NCBI RefSeq assembly: GCF_030817475.1
Contig: NZ_JAUSZJ010000002.1
Location: forward strand, 2,514,501-2,578,500
Reading direction: 5' to 3'
DNA: 64,000 nt
From: Streptomyces sp. V2I9
GTDB lineage: Bacteria > Actinomycetota > Actinomycetes > Streptomycetales > Streptomycetaceae
Each line of letters opens with the position of its first letter. Position 1 is the stretch's first letter. The notes below the pieces were generated by a model. The model saw only the letters and a list, made by a program, of their open reading frames with translations, was not told the DNA's origin and did not search any database. Both the position numbers and the translations under genes were made by a program. Below are positions 55,423 to 63,917 of the stretch, piece after piece.

Positions 55423-57459
55423 GTGGACGGCACGAACGGCAGAAGCGAGGCCGACGCCGGCGGCGCGGAGACAGGCACGGGTGCGGATACGGGCACGGGT
55501 TCGGGCACCGGTACGAATACGGAGTCGGGCAGCGGTACGGATACGGACACCGCCACGGGCACGGGGTCGGGCACCCGCCCCGCCTCACGCCCCGGCCGCC
55601 GCCCCGACCCCGGCCCCGACCTCGACCGCCACCTCGACCCCGGCCTCGACCGCCGCCCCGGCCCCGGCCCCGGCACAATCGCGAGCGCGACCCCGGAAGA
55701 AGCCGCGGACGCGGAAGCGCACGCGGGCTCCGGCACGACCGCCGACTCCGCCGCAGACGCCGCCGCCCCCGGCACCACCGCGGTCCCGGAGGCGGAAGCA
55801 GACAGGGCCGTGTCCCCCGGTCCCCCCGCCACCACCACACCCCGGGGCCGCCGCCCGGTCGTGGCGGCGCTCATGCTCGGCATGGCGCTGGCCGCCATCG
55901 ACGGGACCATCGTCTCCACCGCCGTCCCCCAGATCGTCGGCGACCTCGGCGGCTTCACCGTCTTCTCCTGGCTCTTCTCCGGCTACCTGCTCGCCGTCAC
56001 CGTCACCCTCCCCCTCTACGGGAAGCTCTCCGACACCTTCGGCCGCAAGCCGGTCCTGATCGCCGGGATCGTCCTCTTCCTGGTCGGCTCCCTCCTCTGC
56101 GCGGCCGCCTGGAGCATGGCCGCGCTCATCGCCTTCCGGATCGTCCAGGGCCTGGGCGGCGGCGCGCTCCAGGGCACGATCCAGACGATCGCGGCCGACC
56201 TCTACCCGCTCAGGGAACGGCCGCGCATCCAGGCGAAGTTGTCCACGGTGTGGGCGACGTCCTCGGTCGCGGGACCGGTGGCCGGCGGGCTGCTCGCCGG
56301 GTACGCCGACTGGCGGTGGATCTTCCTGATCAACCTCCCGGTCGGGGCGGTCGCCCTCTGGCTGGTCGCCCGCCACCTCCAGGAGCCCGCCCGCCCGCGC
56401 CCGGCCGTCCGCCCACGCGTGGACTGGGCGGGCGCGCTCGCCGTCTTCGCGACCGGGGCACTGCTGCTCACGGCGCTCGTCCAGGGCGGCGTGGCCTGGC
56501 CGTGGCTCTCGGCGCCCTCGCTCGGCCTGTTCGGGGCGAGCGCGGTCCTGGCGGCGCTCACCGTCGTCATCGAGCGGCGGGCCTCGGAGCCGGTCATTCC
56601 GGGCTGGGTGTGGCGCCGGCGGACCATCGCCTCGGTCAACCTGGCGCTCGGTGCGATGGGGCTGCTGATGGTCGCGCCGACCGTCTTCCTGCCGACGTAC
56701 GCCCAGTCGGTGCTGGGGCTCGGTCCGATAGCGGCCGGGTTCGTGCTCTCCGTGATGACGCTGAGCTGGCCCGTATCGGCGGCCCTCTCCGATCGGGTCT
56801 ACAACCGGATCGGCTTCCGCCGGACCGCGATCATCGGGATGGGCGCGGCCCTGCTGATCCTGCTGGCCTTCCCGCTCCTCCCCTACCCCGGCGCGGCCTG
56901 GCACCCCGCGCTGCTGATGCTCCTGCTCGGCGCGGCCCTCGGCCTGTTCCAGCTCCCCCTGATCGTGGGCGTCCAGTCGACGGTCGGCTGGGCGGAGCGC
57001 GGGACGACGACGGCGTCGGTCCTCTTCTGCCGCCAGGTCGGCCAGAGCATCGGTGCGGCGCTCTTCGGGGCCGTCGCCAACGGCGTCCTGGCCGCCCGCC
57101 TCCTCGACGCCCCGGTGGACGGTCTCCCCGACGACCTGGACGCGGTGGCCCGCGCGCTGGAGGACCCGGACGCCGTCTCGCCGGCGGCGGCGGAGTACCT
57201 GCGCCGGTCGGTGGACGCGGCGGTGGACCTCGTCCACGTCGGGGCCGCCGGAGCGGCGGTCCTGGCCCTGCTCGCCCTGATCACCCTCGCCCCGCGCCGC
57301 TTCCCGGTCATCACGGAGCCGGCCGAAACGCCCGCCCCGGCCGAAACGGTCGGCCCCGCGGAAACGACCGGCTCCGCCGGGGCGGCCGGCCCCGCCGGAA
57401 CGGCTGAGGCTGCTCCCCGCCGGGACCCGTGCCAGGATCGGAGTACCGGGGCCCCCTGA
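55423..57459 (+). CDS. MFS multidrug exporter, DHA2 (14-TM) family, with long low-complexity N-terminus
   Basis: The product is 678 aa from GTG 55423, with GGAAGGA 7 bases upstream; GTG 55402 is also open but would put rare CAT and AGG codons over the ribosome-binding site. The first 140 residues are low-complexity: degenerate Gly-Thr repeats (GTGSGTGTNTESGSGTD), then Pro/Asp/Arg-rich and Ala-rich stretches. The transporter begins near residue 145 (ALMLGMALAAIDGTIVSTAVP) and has about 14 helices. Motif A is GKLSDTFGRKP and motif C is the SVAGPVAGGLLAG stretch. It should export a drug or metabolite using the proton gradient. Confidence 0.9.
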   Translation: MDGTNGRSEADAGGAETGTGADTGTGSGTGTNTESGSGTDTDTATGTGSGTRPASRPGRRPDPGPDLDRHLDPGLDRRPGPGPGTIASATPEEAADAEAHAGSGTTADSAADAAAPGTTAVPEAEADRAVSPGPPATTTPRGRRPVVAALMLGMALAAIDGTIVSTAVPQIVGDLGGFTVFSWLFSGYLLAVTVTLPLYGKLSDTFGRKPVLIAGIVLFLVGSLLCAAAWSMAALIAFRIVQGLGGGALQGTIQTIAADLYPLRERPRIQAKLSTVWATSSVAGPVAGGLLAGYADWRWIFLINLPVGAVALWLVARHLQEPARPRPAVRPRVDWAGALAVFATGALLLTALVQGGVAWPWLSAPSLGLFGASAVLAALTVVIERRASEPVIPGWVWRRRTIASVNLALGAMGLLMVAPTVFLPTYAQSVLGLGPIAAGFVLSVMTLSWPVSAALSDRVYNRIGFRRTAIIGMGAALLILLAFPLLPYPGAAWHPALLMLLLGAALGLFQLPLIVGVQSTVGWAERGTTTASVLFCRQVGQSIGAALFGAVANGVLAARLLDAPVDGLPDDLDAVARALEDPDAVSPAAAEYLRRSVDAAVDLVHVGAAGAAVLALLALITLAPRRFPVITEPAETPAPAETVGPAETTGSAGAAGPAGTAEAAPRRDPCQDRSTGAP

Positions 57460-57505
57460 GCACGCCCCCGGCCCGCGGCCCGACCCGACGTACCGGAGAG
57501 CACCC

Positions 57506-57904
57506 ATGAGGATCACCCTGACCAGCGTCTTCGTCGACGACCAGGAGAAGGCCCTGCGCTTCTACACGGACGTCCTCGGCTTCCGGAAGAAGCACGACGT
57601 CCCGCTCGGCGGCGAGGACCGCTGGCTGACCGTGGTCTCGCCGGAGGACCCCGAGGGCACCGAACTCCTCCTGGAGCCGGACAAGCACCCCGCCGCCAAG
57701 CCGTACACGACGGCCCTGGTCAAGGACGGCATCCCGGCCACCGCCTTCGCCGTGGACGACGTACGGGCGGAGTTCGAGCGGCTGAGCAAGCTCGGTGTGC
57801 GGTTCACCCGGGAGCCGCTGGAGGCGGGCCCGGTCACGCTCGCGGTCCTGGACGACACCTGCGGGAACCTGATCCAGATCATGCAGACGGCGGTCACGCC
57901 GTAG
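57506..57904 (+). CDS. VOC-family protein
   Basis: The product is 132 aa. RITLTSVFVDDQEKALRFYTDVLG opens the fold and the second module ends TLAVLDDTCGNLIQIMQ. It resembles small actinobacterial glyoxalase-like proteins; the usual metal residues are partly replaced. It lies 46 bases after the exporter in the same direction. Its last 11 bases overlap the end of the converging HATPase gene. Confidence 0.88.
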   Translation: MRITLTSVFVDDQEKALRFYTDVLGFRKKHDVPLGGEDRWLTVVSPEDPEGTELLLEPDKHPAAKPYTTALVKDGIPATAFAVDDVRAEFERLSKLGVRFTREPLEAGPVTLAVLDDTCGNLIQIMQTAVTP

Positions 57905-58457
57905 CACCGGGCAGGGCGGCCGCCACCTCCGCCCACACCGTCTTCCCGATCGGGTTCCTGGACTCCCACCCCCACCGCGTCGCCACGCTCTCCACCAGGA
58001 AGAGGCCGCGCCCCGACTCCTGGTCGTCCTCGGGCAGCGCCGGCTGCTCGGGGACCCGGCCGAGCACGGCGTCCGAGACCTCGATGCGGAAACGGCTCGC
58101 GGGGCCCTCGTAGTCCACCCGCAGGTGGAAGTTCCGGCCCCGCAGCCGGCCGTGACACACCGCGTTCGCGGCCAGCTCCGCCACCACCAGGGCCACCGAG
58201 CACGACGCGTCCGACAGGGGGCCGAACCCCCACTGGTCGAGCTGCCGGACCACCGTACGGCGGGCGAGCCGCGCTCCCCGTGGCGTCGAGGGGAACTGCC
58301 GCGACAGGCACCCGTATCCGTTGGCGGTCAGCCCGAAGCCGCGCCGGGCGGGCCGGGCCTTCTTGTTCCCTCCGCCCTTCGCCCCGCCCTTCGCCCCGCA
58401 CTCCGCGCACTCCGCGCTCTCCGCCGTGGTCGCCCTCTTGCCGCTCATGCCGGTCAT
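57894..58457 (-). CDS. HATPase-domain regulator, RsbW/AbaA-OrfA-like
   Basis: The product is 187 aa. The GHKL ATP-binding fold is shown by the N-box VVAELAANAVCHGR and by the G-box area ESGRGLFLVESVATRWG. The first 55 residues are basic and Ala/Gly-rich. Such anti-sigma-like proteins sit next to WhiJ-type regulators and DUF397 genes across Streptomyces. ATG 58457 and ATG 58448 are both possible starts; neither has a strong ribosome-binding site. It diverges from the WhiJ-like gene across 138 bases. Confidence 0.85.
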   Translation of the reverse strand: MTGMSGKRATTAESAECAECGAKGGAKGGGNKKARPARRGFGLTANGYGCLSRQFPSTPRGARLARRTVVRQLDQWGFGPLSDASCSVALVVAELAANAVCHGRLRGRNFHLRVDYEGPASRFRIEVSDAVLGRVPEQPALPEDDQESGRGLFLVESVATRWGWESRNPIGKTVWAEVAAALPGATA

Positions 58458-58595
58458 CCGCTCGCTCGACTCCTTCTCACGTCACCCACACGTGCGGGTC
58501 GCGTGACGTTCCGTACTCAAGAGTCGGCGGCGCGTCCTAGCCTCGGAAGATGACAGCGCCTTACCGTGCGGGCCGTAAGAATCGGAAGTAACCCC

Positions 58596-59540
58596 ATGGC
58601 CAAAGCAATTGACCCGCAGTCCTCCATGGCTGCCCTCTTCGGATCACGTCTGCGCAAGCTGCGCATCGCGGCCGGACTCACCCAGACCGAAGTGGGCGTG
58701 CTCGCCCACGTGGTGGGCAGCCGGATCGCCCAGCTCGAACGCGCGACCGGCGCGAAGCCCACGCTGGAGCTGACCCGTGTCCTGGACCGGGAGTTGGTGG
58801 CGGACGAGTTACTGATCGACCTCTGGCCGTACGTGCACCGGGAGGCGTTCCCGGACTGGTCGCAGGCGTTCATCGCGTACTCCGCCCGCGCGAAGGTGAT
58901 CCGCCAGTACTCCTCGCACGCCGTGCCCGGCCTGTTGCAGACGCCCGAGTACGCACGGGTCCTGCTGAGCATGGGCCACTCCCTGCGGGACGCCGAGCAC
59001 CTGGAGGAGCGCGTCGCGGCCCGGCTCGACCGCCAGGTGCGGCTCACCGGCCCGGACCGGCCGGAGCTGTGGGTCGTCCTCGACGAGGCCGTGCTCCGGC
59101 GGCCGGTCGGCGGAGCTGCGGTGATGCGCGGCCAGTTGGAGAAGCTGCTCAGGATGGCGGAGGAGCCCAACATCACCGTTCAGGTGCTGCCGTTCGACCA
59201 GGGCGCGCACGGCGCGCTGGCCGGCTCCCTCTCCGTGCTGGTGATGCCGGACGGCGCCGAGATCGCCTACACGGAAGGAGCCCACCACGGCCAGTTGACC
59301 GAGGAGCCGGAGGAGGTCGAACAGTTCGCCCTGACCTACCATCACCTCACGGCGATGGCGCTGCCACCGCTGATGTCGCTCGATCTGATCCGATCCGTGC
59401 TGGAGGCCGATTACCGTGCAGCGAGTATCCCGTCACGATCTGACCGCCGCCGCCTGGCGCAGCAGCAGCTACAGCAACGAGGAGGGCGGCGACTGCGTGC
59501 AGGTGGCGGACGGATTCCCCGGCGTCGTCCCCGTCCGTGA
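58596..59540 (+). CDS. WhiJ-like XRE-family regulator (HTH + DUF5753) with an in-frame TTA codon
   Basis: The product is 314 aa. Residues about 12-65 are an XRE HTH (SRLRKLRIAAGLTQTEVGVL...RIAQLERATG). Residues about 95-272 are DUF5753 (QYSSHAVPGLLQTPEYARVL...TVQVLPFDQGAH...LTEEPEEVEQF). TTA at 58809-58811 encodes Leu72, so translation should need bldA tRNA. The last 40 or so residues are Gln/Arg-rich and lie inside the DUF397 gene in another frame, an overlap of 125 bases; related genes usually end near the DUF397 start. GGAAG precedes ATG 58596. Confidence 0.88.
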   Translation: MAKAIDPQSSMAALFGSRLRKLRIAAGLTQTEVGVLAHVVGSRIAQLERATGAKPTLELTRVLDRELVADELLIDLWPYVHREAFPDWSQAFIAYSARAKVIRQYSSHAVPGLLQTPEYARVLLSMGHSLRDAEHLEERVAARLDRQVRLTGPDRPELWVVLDEAVLRRPVGGAAVMRGQLEKLLRMAEEPNITVQVLPFDQGAHGALAGSLSVLVMPDGAEIAYTEGAHHGQLTEEPEEVEQFALTYHHLTAMALPPLMSLDLIRSVLEADYRAASIPSRSDRRRLAQQQLQQRGGRRLRAGGGRIPRRRPRP

Positions 59541-59622
59541 CAGCAAGAACCCCCACGGCCCCGCCCTCGTCCTGACCAGCACCGCCTGGACCGCCTTCAT
59601 CGCGGGCACCGTCGTTCGCTGA
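59416..59622 (+). CDS. DUF397 small protein (WhiJ-system partner)
   Basis: The product is 68 aa: LTAAAWRSSSYSNEEGGDCVQVADG, VVPVRDSKNPHGPALVLTSTAWTAFIAG is the typical DUF397 pattern. In the WhiJ system the equivalent small protein is thought to act with the XRE regulator. The GTG lies inside the 3' end of the WhiJ-like gene, so translation is probably coupled. The 533-base gap 59623-60155 that follows is less GC-rich; it has a weak hairpin near 59633-59663 and a CCGATT hexamer run near 60052-60077, and I recognise no gene in it. Confidence 0.88.
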   Translation: MQRVSRHDLTAAAWRSSSYSNEEGGDCVQVADGFPGVVPVRDSKNPHGPALVLTSTAWTAFIAGTVVR

Positions 59623-60051
59623 CGCGTTCCCGGCGTCCTCCCCGAAGGACGGGCGCCGACGCGCTGACTGGTGTCACCGTGCACATGCCGGTGCTCTTAC
59701 GGAGGTATCGACGCCGCGACGCCGACCGATATGCTCCGGCACGCCTTTCAGATTGACCGAAAAGAATTCCTCAGCGCCGCATCTCCGTGTGGGCGCTTCC
59801 GCGCGGAAGCCTCATGATGGCCGCACGTCGGGCGCACCGTATATGCCCCGGCCATGCGCCGGGCGCCTATTCCCGCCCGGTGCCCCGACATCGTGGCCAC
59901 GCCTCGCAAATACCACAACAGCCGCAAGCCGCTGGCCTCTTCTCGTCAAAATCACTCTGCCTACGGACTGGGGCGTCGACCGCGTCATCCGTCGCGTGAG
60001 CATGTCTACGATGTGGTCAACCCCTGACAGGAAAGGTCGCTTCCGCTTACT

Positions 60052-60077
60052 CCGAATCCGATTCCGATTCCGATTCG
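60052..60077. repeat. Hexanucleotide run (CCGATT) upstream of cvnA
   Basis: Three to four consecutive copies of CCGATT, the first imperfect, about 80-100 bases before cvnA. Such a run can vary in copy number by slippage. Confidence 0.55.
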
Positions 60078-60155
60078 CCAGGTGATCCGGACCTTTCCGG
60101 GGCGGCCGCACAGTTTCGCCTACCTTCCGCTCGGCAGATCTGAGGGACCGCATCC

Positions 60156-62309
60156 ATGCCGAAACCCGTACCAGCCAGTCAGAGGCGGCGGCAGCCGATG
60201 AACGCGCCGAAAGCGGCGATGGCACCCCTTGTGGCCACGCTGTCCGTGACCGCCGTCGCCGGAGCCGTGGCCGTGGCCCTGGCACCGTCCGGGGCGCGCG
60301 GCTGGGCGGTCATGGTGGTGCTCACCGCCTGGGTGGTCCTGGCCGTCACGCTCGCCGCCGCCCACTCCGGCACCCGTCGGGCCCAGCGCGCCGCCACGGC
60401 CCGGTCCGAGGAGGCCGAGCGGCTCAAGTCGTCGCTGTCCGCGCTCGAAACGGACACCGCGCACACCGCCGACGTGGCGCTGCCCGCCCTGATCCAGCTG
60501 GTACGCGGCGGAGTGAAGGCCACCGACGCGCTCGGCCGGATCCCGCTGCCGCGCGTCCCCCGGCACCGCAAACTCCTGCACGCCCTCGCGACGACCGTCG
60601 AGGAGCAGGAGCGGCAGACCGCCGCGCTGCGCACCGACAGCACGCGGGTCCACGACGAGATGGGCGCGGAGAACGCGCGGCTCCGCGAGGAACTGCACGC
60701 GCTGACCTCCGAGGTGGAGCGGTTCACCCGCGACACGCTGCCGACCGCCGTCGCCCGGCTCCGCGAGGGCGAGTCCGGCGCCACGGTGCAGGCCGAGGTG
60801 TACCTGCCGGAGCAACCGCTGCTGCGCGCGTCCGTCGAGGCCGTGCTCCGGGAGCTCGCGCTCAGCGAACGCCGTGCCCTCGCGGCGCAGACCGCGTCGG
60901 CCAAGGCGCTCAGCCGCGTCCAGGCCAAATCCGTCAGCATGCTCGCCGATCTGCGCAGCATGCAGGAACGTCACGGCGAAGAGGTGTTCGGGGACCTGCT
61001 GAAGCTGGACCACAGCACCTCGCAGCTCGGGCTGATGACCGACCGGCTGGCGCTGCTGATGGGCGGACGCCCCAGCCGCGCCTGGAACCGGCCGATCGTG
61101 ATGGAGAGCATCCTGCGCGGTGCGGTCGGCCGTATCGCCGCCTATCAGCGGGTACGGCTGCACTGCTCGTCCACCGTCTCCATCGCCGGCTTCGCCGCCG
61201 AAGGCGTGATGCACCTGCTCGCCGAACTCATGGACAACGCCGCGAACTTCTCGCCGCCCATCGACGAGGTGCACGTCTACGTCGAGGAGCGCGGCACCGG
61301 AGTCGTCGTCACCATCGAGGACAGCGGGCTCAAGATGGCCGAAGCGGCGATGCGCCGCGCGGCGGACTCGGTCGCCGGGCGGATGACCGACCTCGGGACC
61401 CTCCAGGGCACGCGGCTCGGCCTCGCCGTGGTGGGACGGCTCGCACTCAAGCACCGCATCAGCGTCAACTACCGGCCGTCCTCGCGGGGCGGCACCGGCG
61501 TGGTCGTCCTGCTGCCCAGGCACCTGATCGCCCAGGAGGCCCGCGACAGCCACCCGGCCCCGAGCCTCCGGGAAGCCACCGCCACCGCGGGCGCGGCCCC
61601 CACCGCGCCATCGCCGGTGCCCACGCCCGCGCCGGTCTCCGATCCCGCGCCCACGCCCGCGCTGCCGGATGCCTCCGGCGTCGCGGGCTCCGCGGCCGCG
61701 ACGCCTGCCCTGCCGGACGCCGCGCCCCCGCCGGCCTCGTACCCCTCGCGTACGCCCGCCCACGGGGTCGATCCGGGACCGGCCCGGACGCCCGGCCAGG
61801 GGCTCCACCAGCGAGCCGCCCGGGGCCCGGCCCCCGTACCCGTCGGCCCGCCGTCCGTCACCCCGCCCTCCGTTCCGCCGCCGTCCCCCGTGCCCGCCGA
61901 CGACCGGCTGGTGTTCCGCCCGCGTGAGGCAGAGCGGCCGGCGGCTCCCCGTCCGGCGGCGGCCTCCACCCCCGGCGGTCTGCCCGTCCGCACGCCCGGC
62001 CGCACCATGGGCGAGGCCGAGCGTGAACGCGGCCGCCATCGGGGAGCACCCGCACCCACCACCCCGGCGGACCTGCGGGGCGACACACCGCGGGCCACCC
62101 CTCCCCGCAGCGCGGGCGAGCAGTTCGGGGCCTTCCACCGGGCCCGGCGGCCCGGCAGCGCCGGTGGAGAGCCGGAAAACCGGGTCACCCGCCCCGGCGG
62201 CGGTACCACCCGGCCCTCCGGCGAGCCGGAGGGCGACGGGGGGCCGGACGCCCGGCCCCTCAGCCGTCCGGATGCCGGGACCGTCACGCCGCCTCCCTCC
62301 GCGCCGTAG
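60156..62309 (+). CDS. cvnA: Conservon protein CvnA (sensor-kinase-like membrane protein)
   Basis: The product is 717 aa. Two hydrophobic segments (about 21-40 and 48-70) are separated by a very short loop, so no large sensor domain is exposed outside. A long helical region (about 75-290) leads to an HATPase_c domain (about 320-450; N-box LLAELMDNAANFSPP, later TRLGLAVVGRLALKH). The C-terminal 250 residues are Pro/Ala/Arg-rich. A phosphoacceptor His motif of the usual type is not obvious, as in other CvnA proteins. GAGGGA precedes ATG 60156. Confidence 0.9.
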   Translation: MPKPVPASQRRRQPMNAPKAAMAPLVATLSVTAVAGAVAVALAPSGARGWAVMVVLTAWVVLAVTLAAAHSGTRRAQRAATARSEEAERLKSSLSALETDTAHTADVALPALIQLVRGGVKATDALGRIPLPRVPRHRKLLHALATTVEEQERQTAALRTDSTRVHDEMGAENARLREELHALTSEVERFTRDTLPTAVARLREGESGATVQAEVYLPEQPLLRASVEAVLRELALSERRALAAQTASAKALSRVQAKSVSMLADLRSMQERHGEEVFGDLLKLDHSTSQLGLMTDRLALLMGGRPSRAWNRPIVMESILRGAVGRIAAYQRVRLHCSSTVSIAGFAAEGVMHLLAELMDNAANFSPPIDEVHVYVEERGTGVVVTIEDSGLKMAEAAMRRAADSVAGRMTDLGTLQGTRLGLAVVGRLALKHRISVNYRPSSRGGTGVVVLLPRHLIAQEARDSHPAPSLREATATAGAAPTAPSPVPTPAPVSDPAPTPALPDASGVAGSAAATPALPDAAPPPASYPSRTPAHGVDPGPARTPGQGLHQRAARGPAPVPVGPPSVTPPSVPPPSPVPADDRLVFRPREAERPAAPRPAAASTPGGLPVRTPGRTMGEAERERGRHRGAPAPTTPADLRGDTPRATPPRSAGEQFGAFHRARRPGSAGGEPENRVTRPGGGTTRPSGEPEGDGGPDARPLSRPDAGTVTPPPSAP

Positions 62310-62423
62310 CCCGGAGCGCCCATCCGCAGGGTGTCCGGTCCACCGGACGCGCACGCTCGATCATCCGAGATTGGAGGTACGGGCCGTCGGCCGGTCGCCG
62401 GCGTCACGGTCCCGTCACTCATC

Positions 62424-62969
62424 ATGCAGACCACAGACAACAGCCTCACCTGGCTTCTGCAGAGGCTGCTCGATCAGACCCCCGGAACGCGGCACGCCCT
62501 GGCCCTGTCCCGTGACGGGCTCAAGCTCTGCTGGAGCGAGCACCTCACACTCGACCAGGCCGACCAACTGGCGGCCATCTGCTCGGGCATGCAGGCGCTC
62601 GCGCAGGGCGCCTCCATCGAGTTCGGCGACGGCTCCGGCGGCGTACGCCACTCGATGACCGAGTTCCACGGCGGCCTGCTCTTCATCGTCGAAGCCGGTG
62701 AGGGCGCGCATCTGGCCGTCATCGCCACCGAGGAGGCCGATCCCAGCATCGTGGGGAACCAGATGACGCAGATGGTCGAGCAGATCGGCGAACACCTGCG
62801 CGCCGCACCCCGCGCCGCCGCGCCCGGCTTCACCGCACGCCGCGGCACCGGCCCCGTACGGAGGAGCGCCGCACCGGGGGGCGTCCTGCCGGGAAGCCCC
62901 GCGCCCGGAAGCACCGTACCGGGAGGCGCGTCGCCCGGAGGCAGTTCGTCGCCGGGGAGGGAGTCGTGA
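62424..62969 (+). CDS. cvnB: Conservon protein CvnB (Roadblock/LC7)
   Basis: The product is 181 aa. The Roadblock domain covers residues 5-115 (NSLTWLLQRLLDQTPGTRHALALSRDGLKLCWSEH is its first half). The C-terminal 60 residues are Pro/Gly/Ser-rich. ATG 62424 gives the family N-terminus although no ribosome-binding site is clear; GTG 62331 would add 31 residues. The stop overlaps cvnC. MglB-like proteins of this kind act on the conservon GTPase. Confidence 0.9.
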   Translation: MQTTDNSLTWLLQRLLDQTPGTRHALALSRDGLKLCWSEHLTLDQADQLAAICSGMQALAQGASIEFGDGSGGVRHSMTEFHGGLLFIVEAGEGAHLAVIATEEADPSIVGNQMTQMVEQIGEHLRAAPRAAAPGFTARRGTGPVRRSAAPGGVLPGSPAPGSTVPGGASPGGSSSPGRES

Positions 62970-63322
62970 CCCGTCCGCCCGTCGACACCGGGTCCCCCGA
63001 CCGGCTCTACACGGTCACCGGCGGACGCAGCCGCGCCGCGGACTCCTTCGACCTGGTCACCCTCGTGGTCAGCGAGTGCCGGCCCACCACCGGCATGCAG
63101 TCCGAGCACGCGCGGATCCTCCACCTGTGCACCCACCCGACCGCCGTCGTCGAGATCGCCGCCGAACTCGCCCTCCCCGTCACCGTGGTGCGCATCCTTC
63201 TCGACGACCTCCACGTCATGGGCCGGATCACCGCCCGCCACCCGCGCGCGGCCGTCTCCGTCTCCGACCTCCCCGACTCCGAACTGCTGATGGAGGTGCT
63301 CCATGGTCTCCGGAAGCTGTGA
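62966..63322 (+). CDS. cvnC: Conservon protein CvnC (DUF742)
   Basis: The product is 118 aa with the DUF742 pattern RLYTVTGGRSRA, FDLVTLVV, EHARILHLCTHPTAVVEIAAEL, LPVTVVRILLDDLHVMGRI. The last part looks like a winged helix. It overlaps cvnB by 4 bases and cvnD by 20 bases. Its precise role in the conservon complex is unknown. Confidence 0.92.
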   Translation: MTRPPVDTGSPDRLYTVTGGRSRAADSFDLVTLVVSECRPTTGMQSEHARILHLCTHPTAVVEIAAELALPVTVVRILLDDLHVMGRITARHPRAAVSVSDLPDSELLMEVLHGLRKL

Positions 63323-63917
63323 ACTGCCGGCCCGGCGCACACCGCTGGCCGCCGCGGCCGAGACCGGCCTGAAGATAGTCGTCGTCGGAGGGTTCGGCGT
63401 CGGCAAGACGACACTCGTCCGCTCGGTGAGCGAGATCCGGCCGCTGAACACCGAGGAGGTCATGACCCAGGCGGGCGTCGGCGTCGACGAGACGAACGGC
63501 GTCGACGCCAAGACGACCACCACGGTCGCCTTCGACTTCGGCCGCATCAGCCTCAACGAGCGGATCGTGCTGTACCTGTTCGGCGCGCCGGGCCAGGAAC
63601 GGTTCTGGTTCCTGTGGGACCGCCTGTTCTCCGGCACCCTCGGCGCGGTCGTCCTCGTGGACACCCGCCGGATGGACGACTCCTGGTACGCGATCGACCG
63701 GCTGGAGCACCACGGCACCCCGTTCGTGGTGGCGGTCAACCGCTTCGACGACGACGGCCACCACTCCCTCGACGAGATCCGTCAGGCCCTGGCGCTGCCC
63801 GAGCACGTCCCGATGGTCGACTGCGACGCACGGGTCCGGAAGTCCAGCAAGAACGTACTGATCACGCTCGTCGACCATCTGCGCACGATGGCCATCGCAC
63901 GGGAGACGACCCCATGA
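63303..63917 (+). CDS. cvnD: Conservon protein CvnD (small Ras/Arf-like GTPase)
   Basis: The product is 204 aa. The P-loop GGFGVGKTT (about 29-37), switch region TTTTVAFDFG, G3 in the LFGAPGQERFWFLWDRL segment, and G4-like NRFDD are visible. It should cycle between GTP and GDP forms under control of CvnB. It overlaps cvnC and ends in the start of the next gene (ATGA). Confidence 0.95.
   Translation: MVSGSCELPARRTPLAAAAETGLKIVVVGGFGVGKTTLVRSVSEIRPLNTEEVMTQAGVGVDETNGVDAKTTTTVAFDFGRISLNERIVLYLFGAPGQERFWFLWDRLFSGTLGAVVLVDTRRMDDSWYAIDRLEHHGTPFVVAVNRFDDDGHHSLDEIRQALALPEHVPMVDCDARVRKSSKNVLITLVDHLRTMAIARETTP

Noticed and set aside
59753..60085. Small open frame in the gap before cvnA
   Set aside because: No ribosome-binding site, mixed composition, and no similarity I recognise; it runs into the CCGATT repeat.
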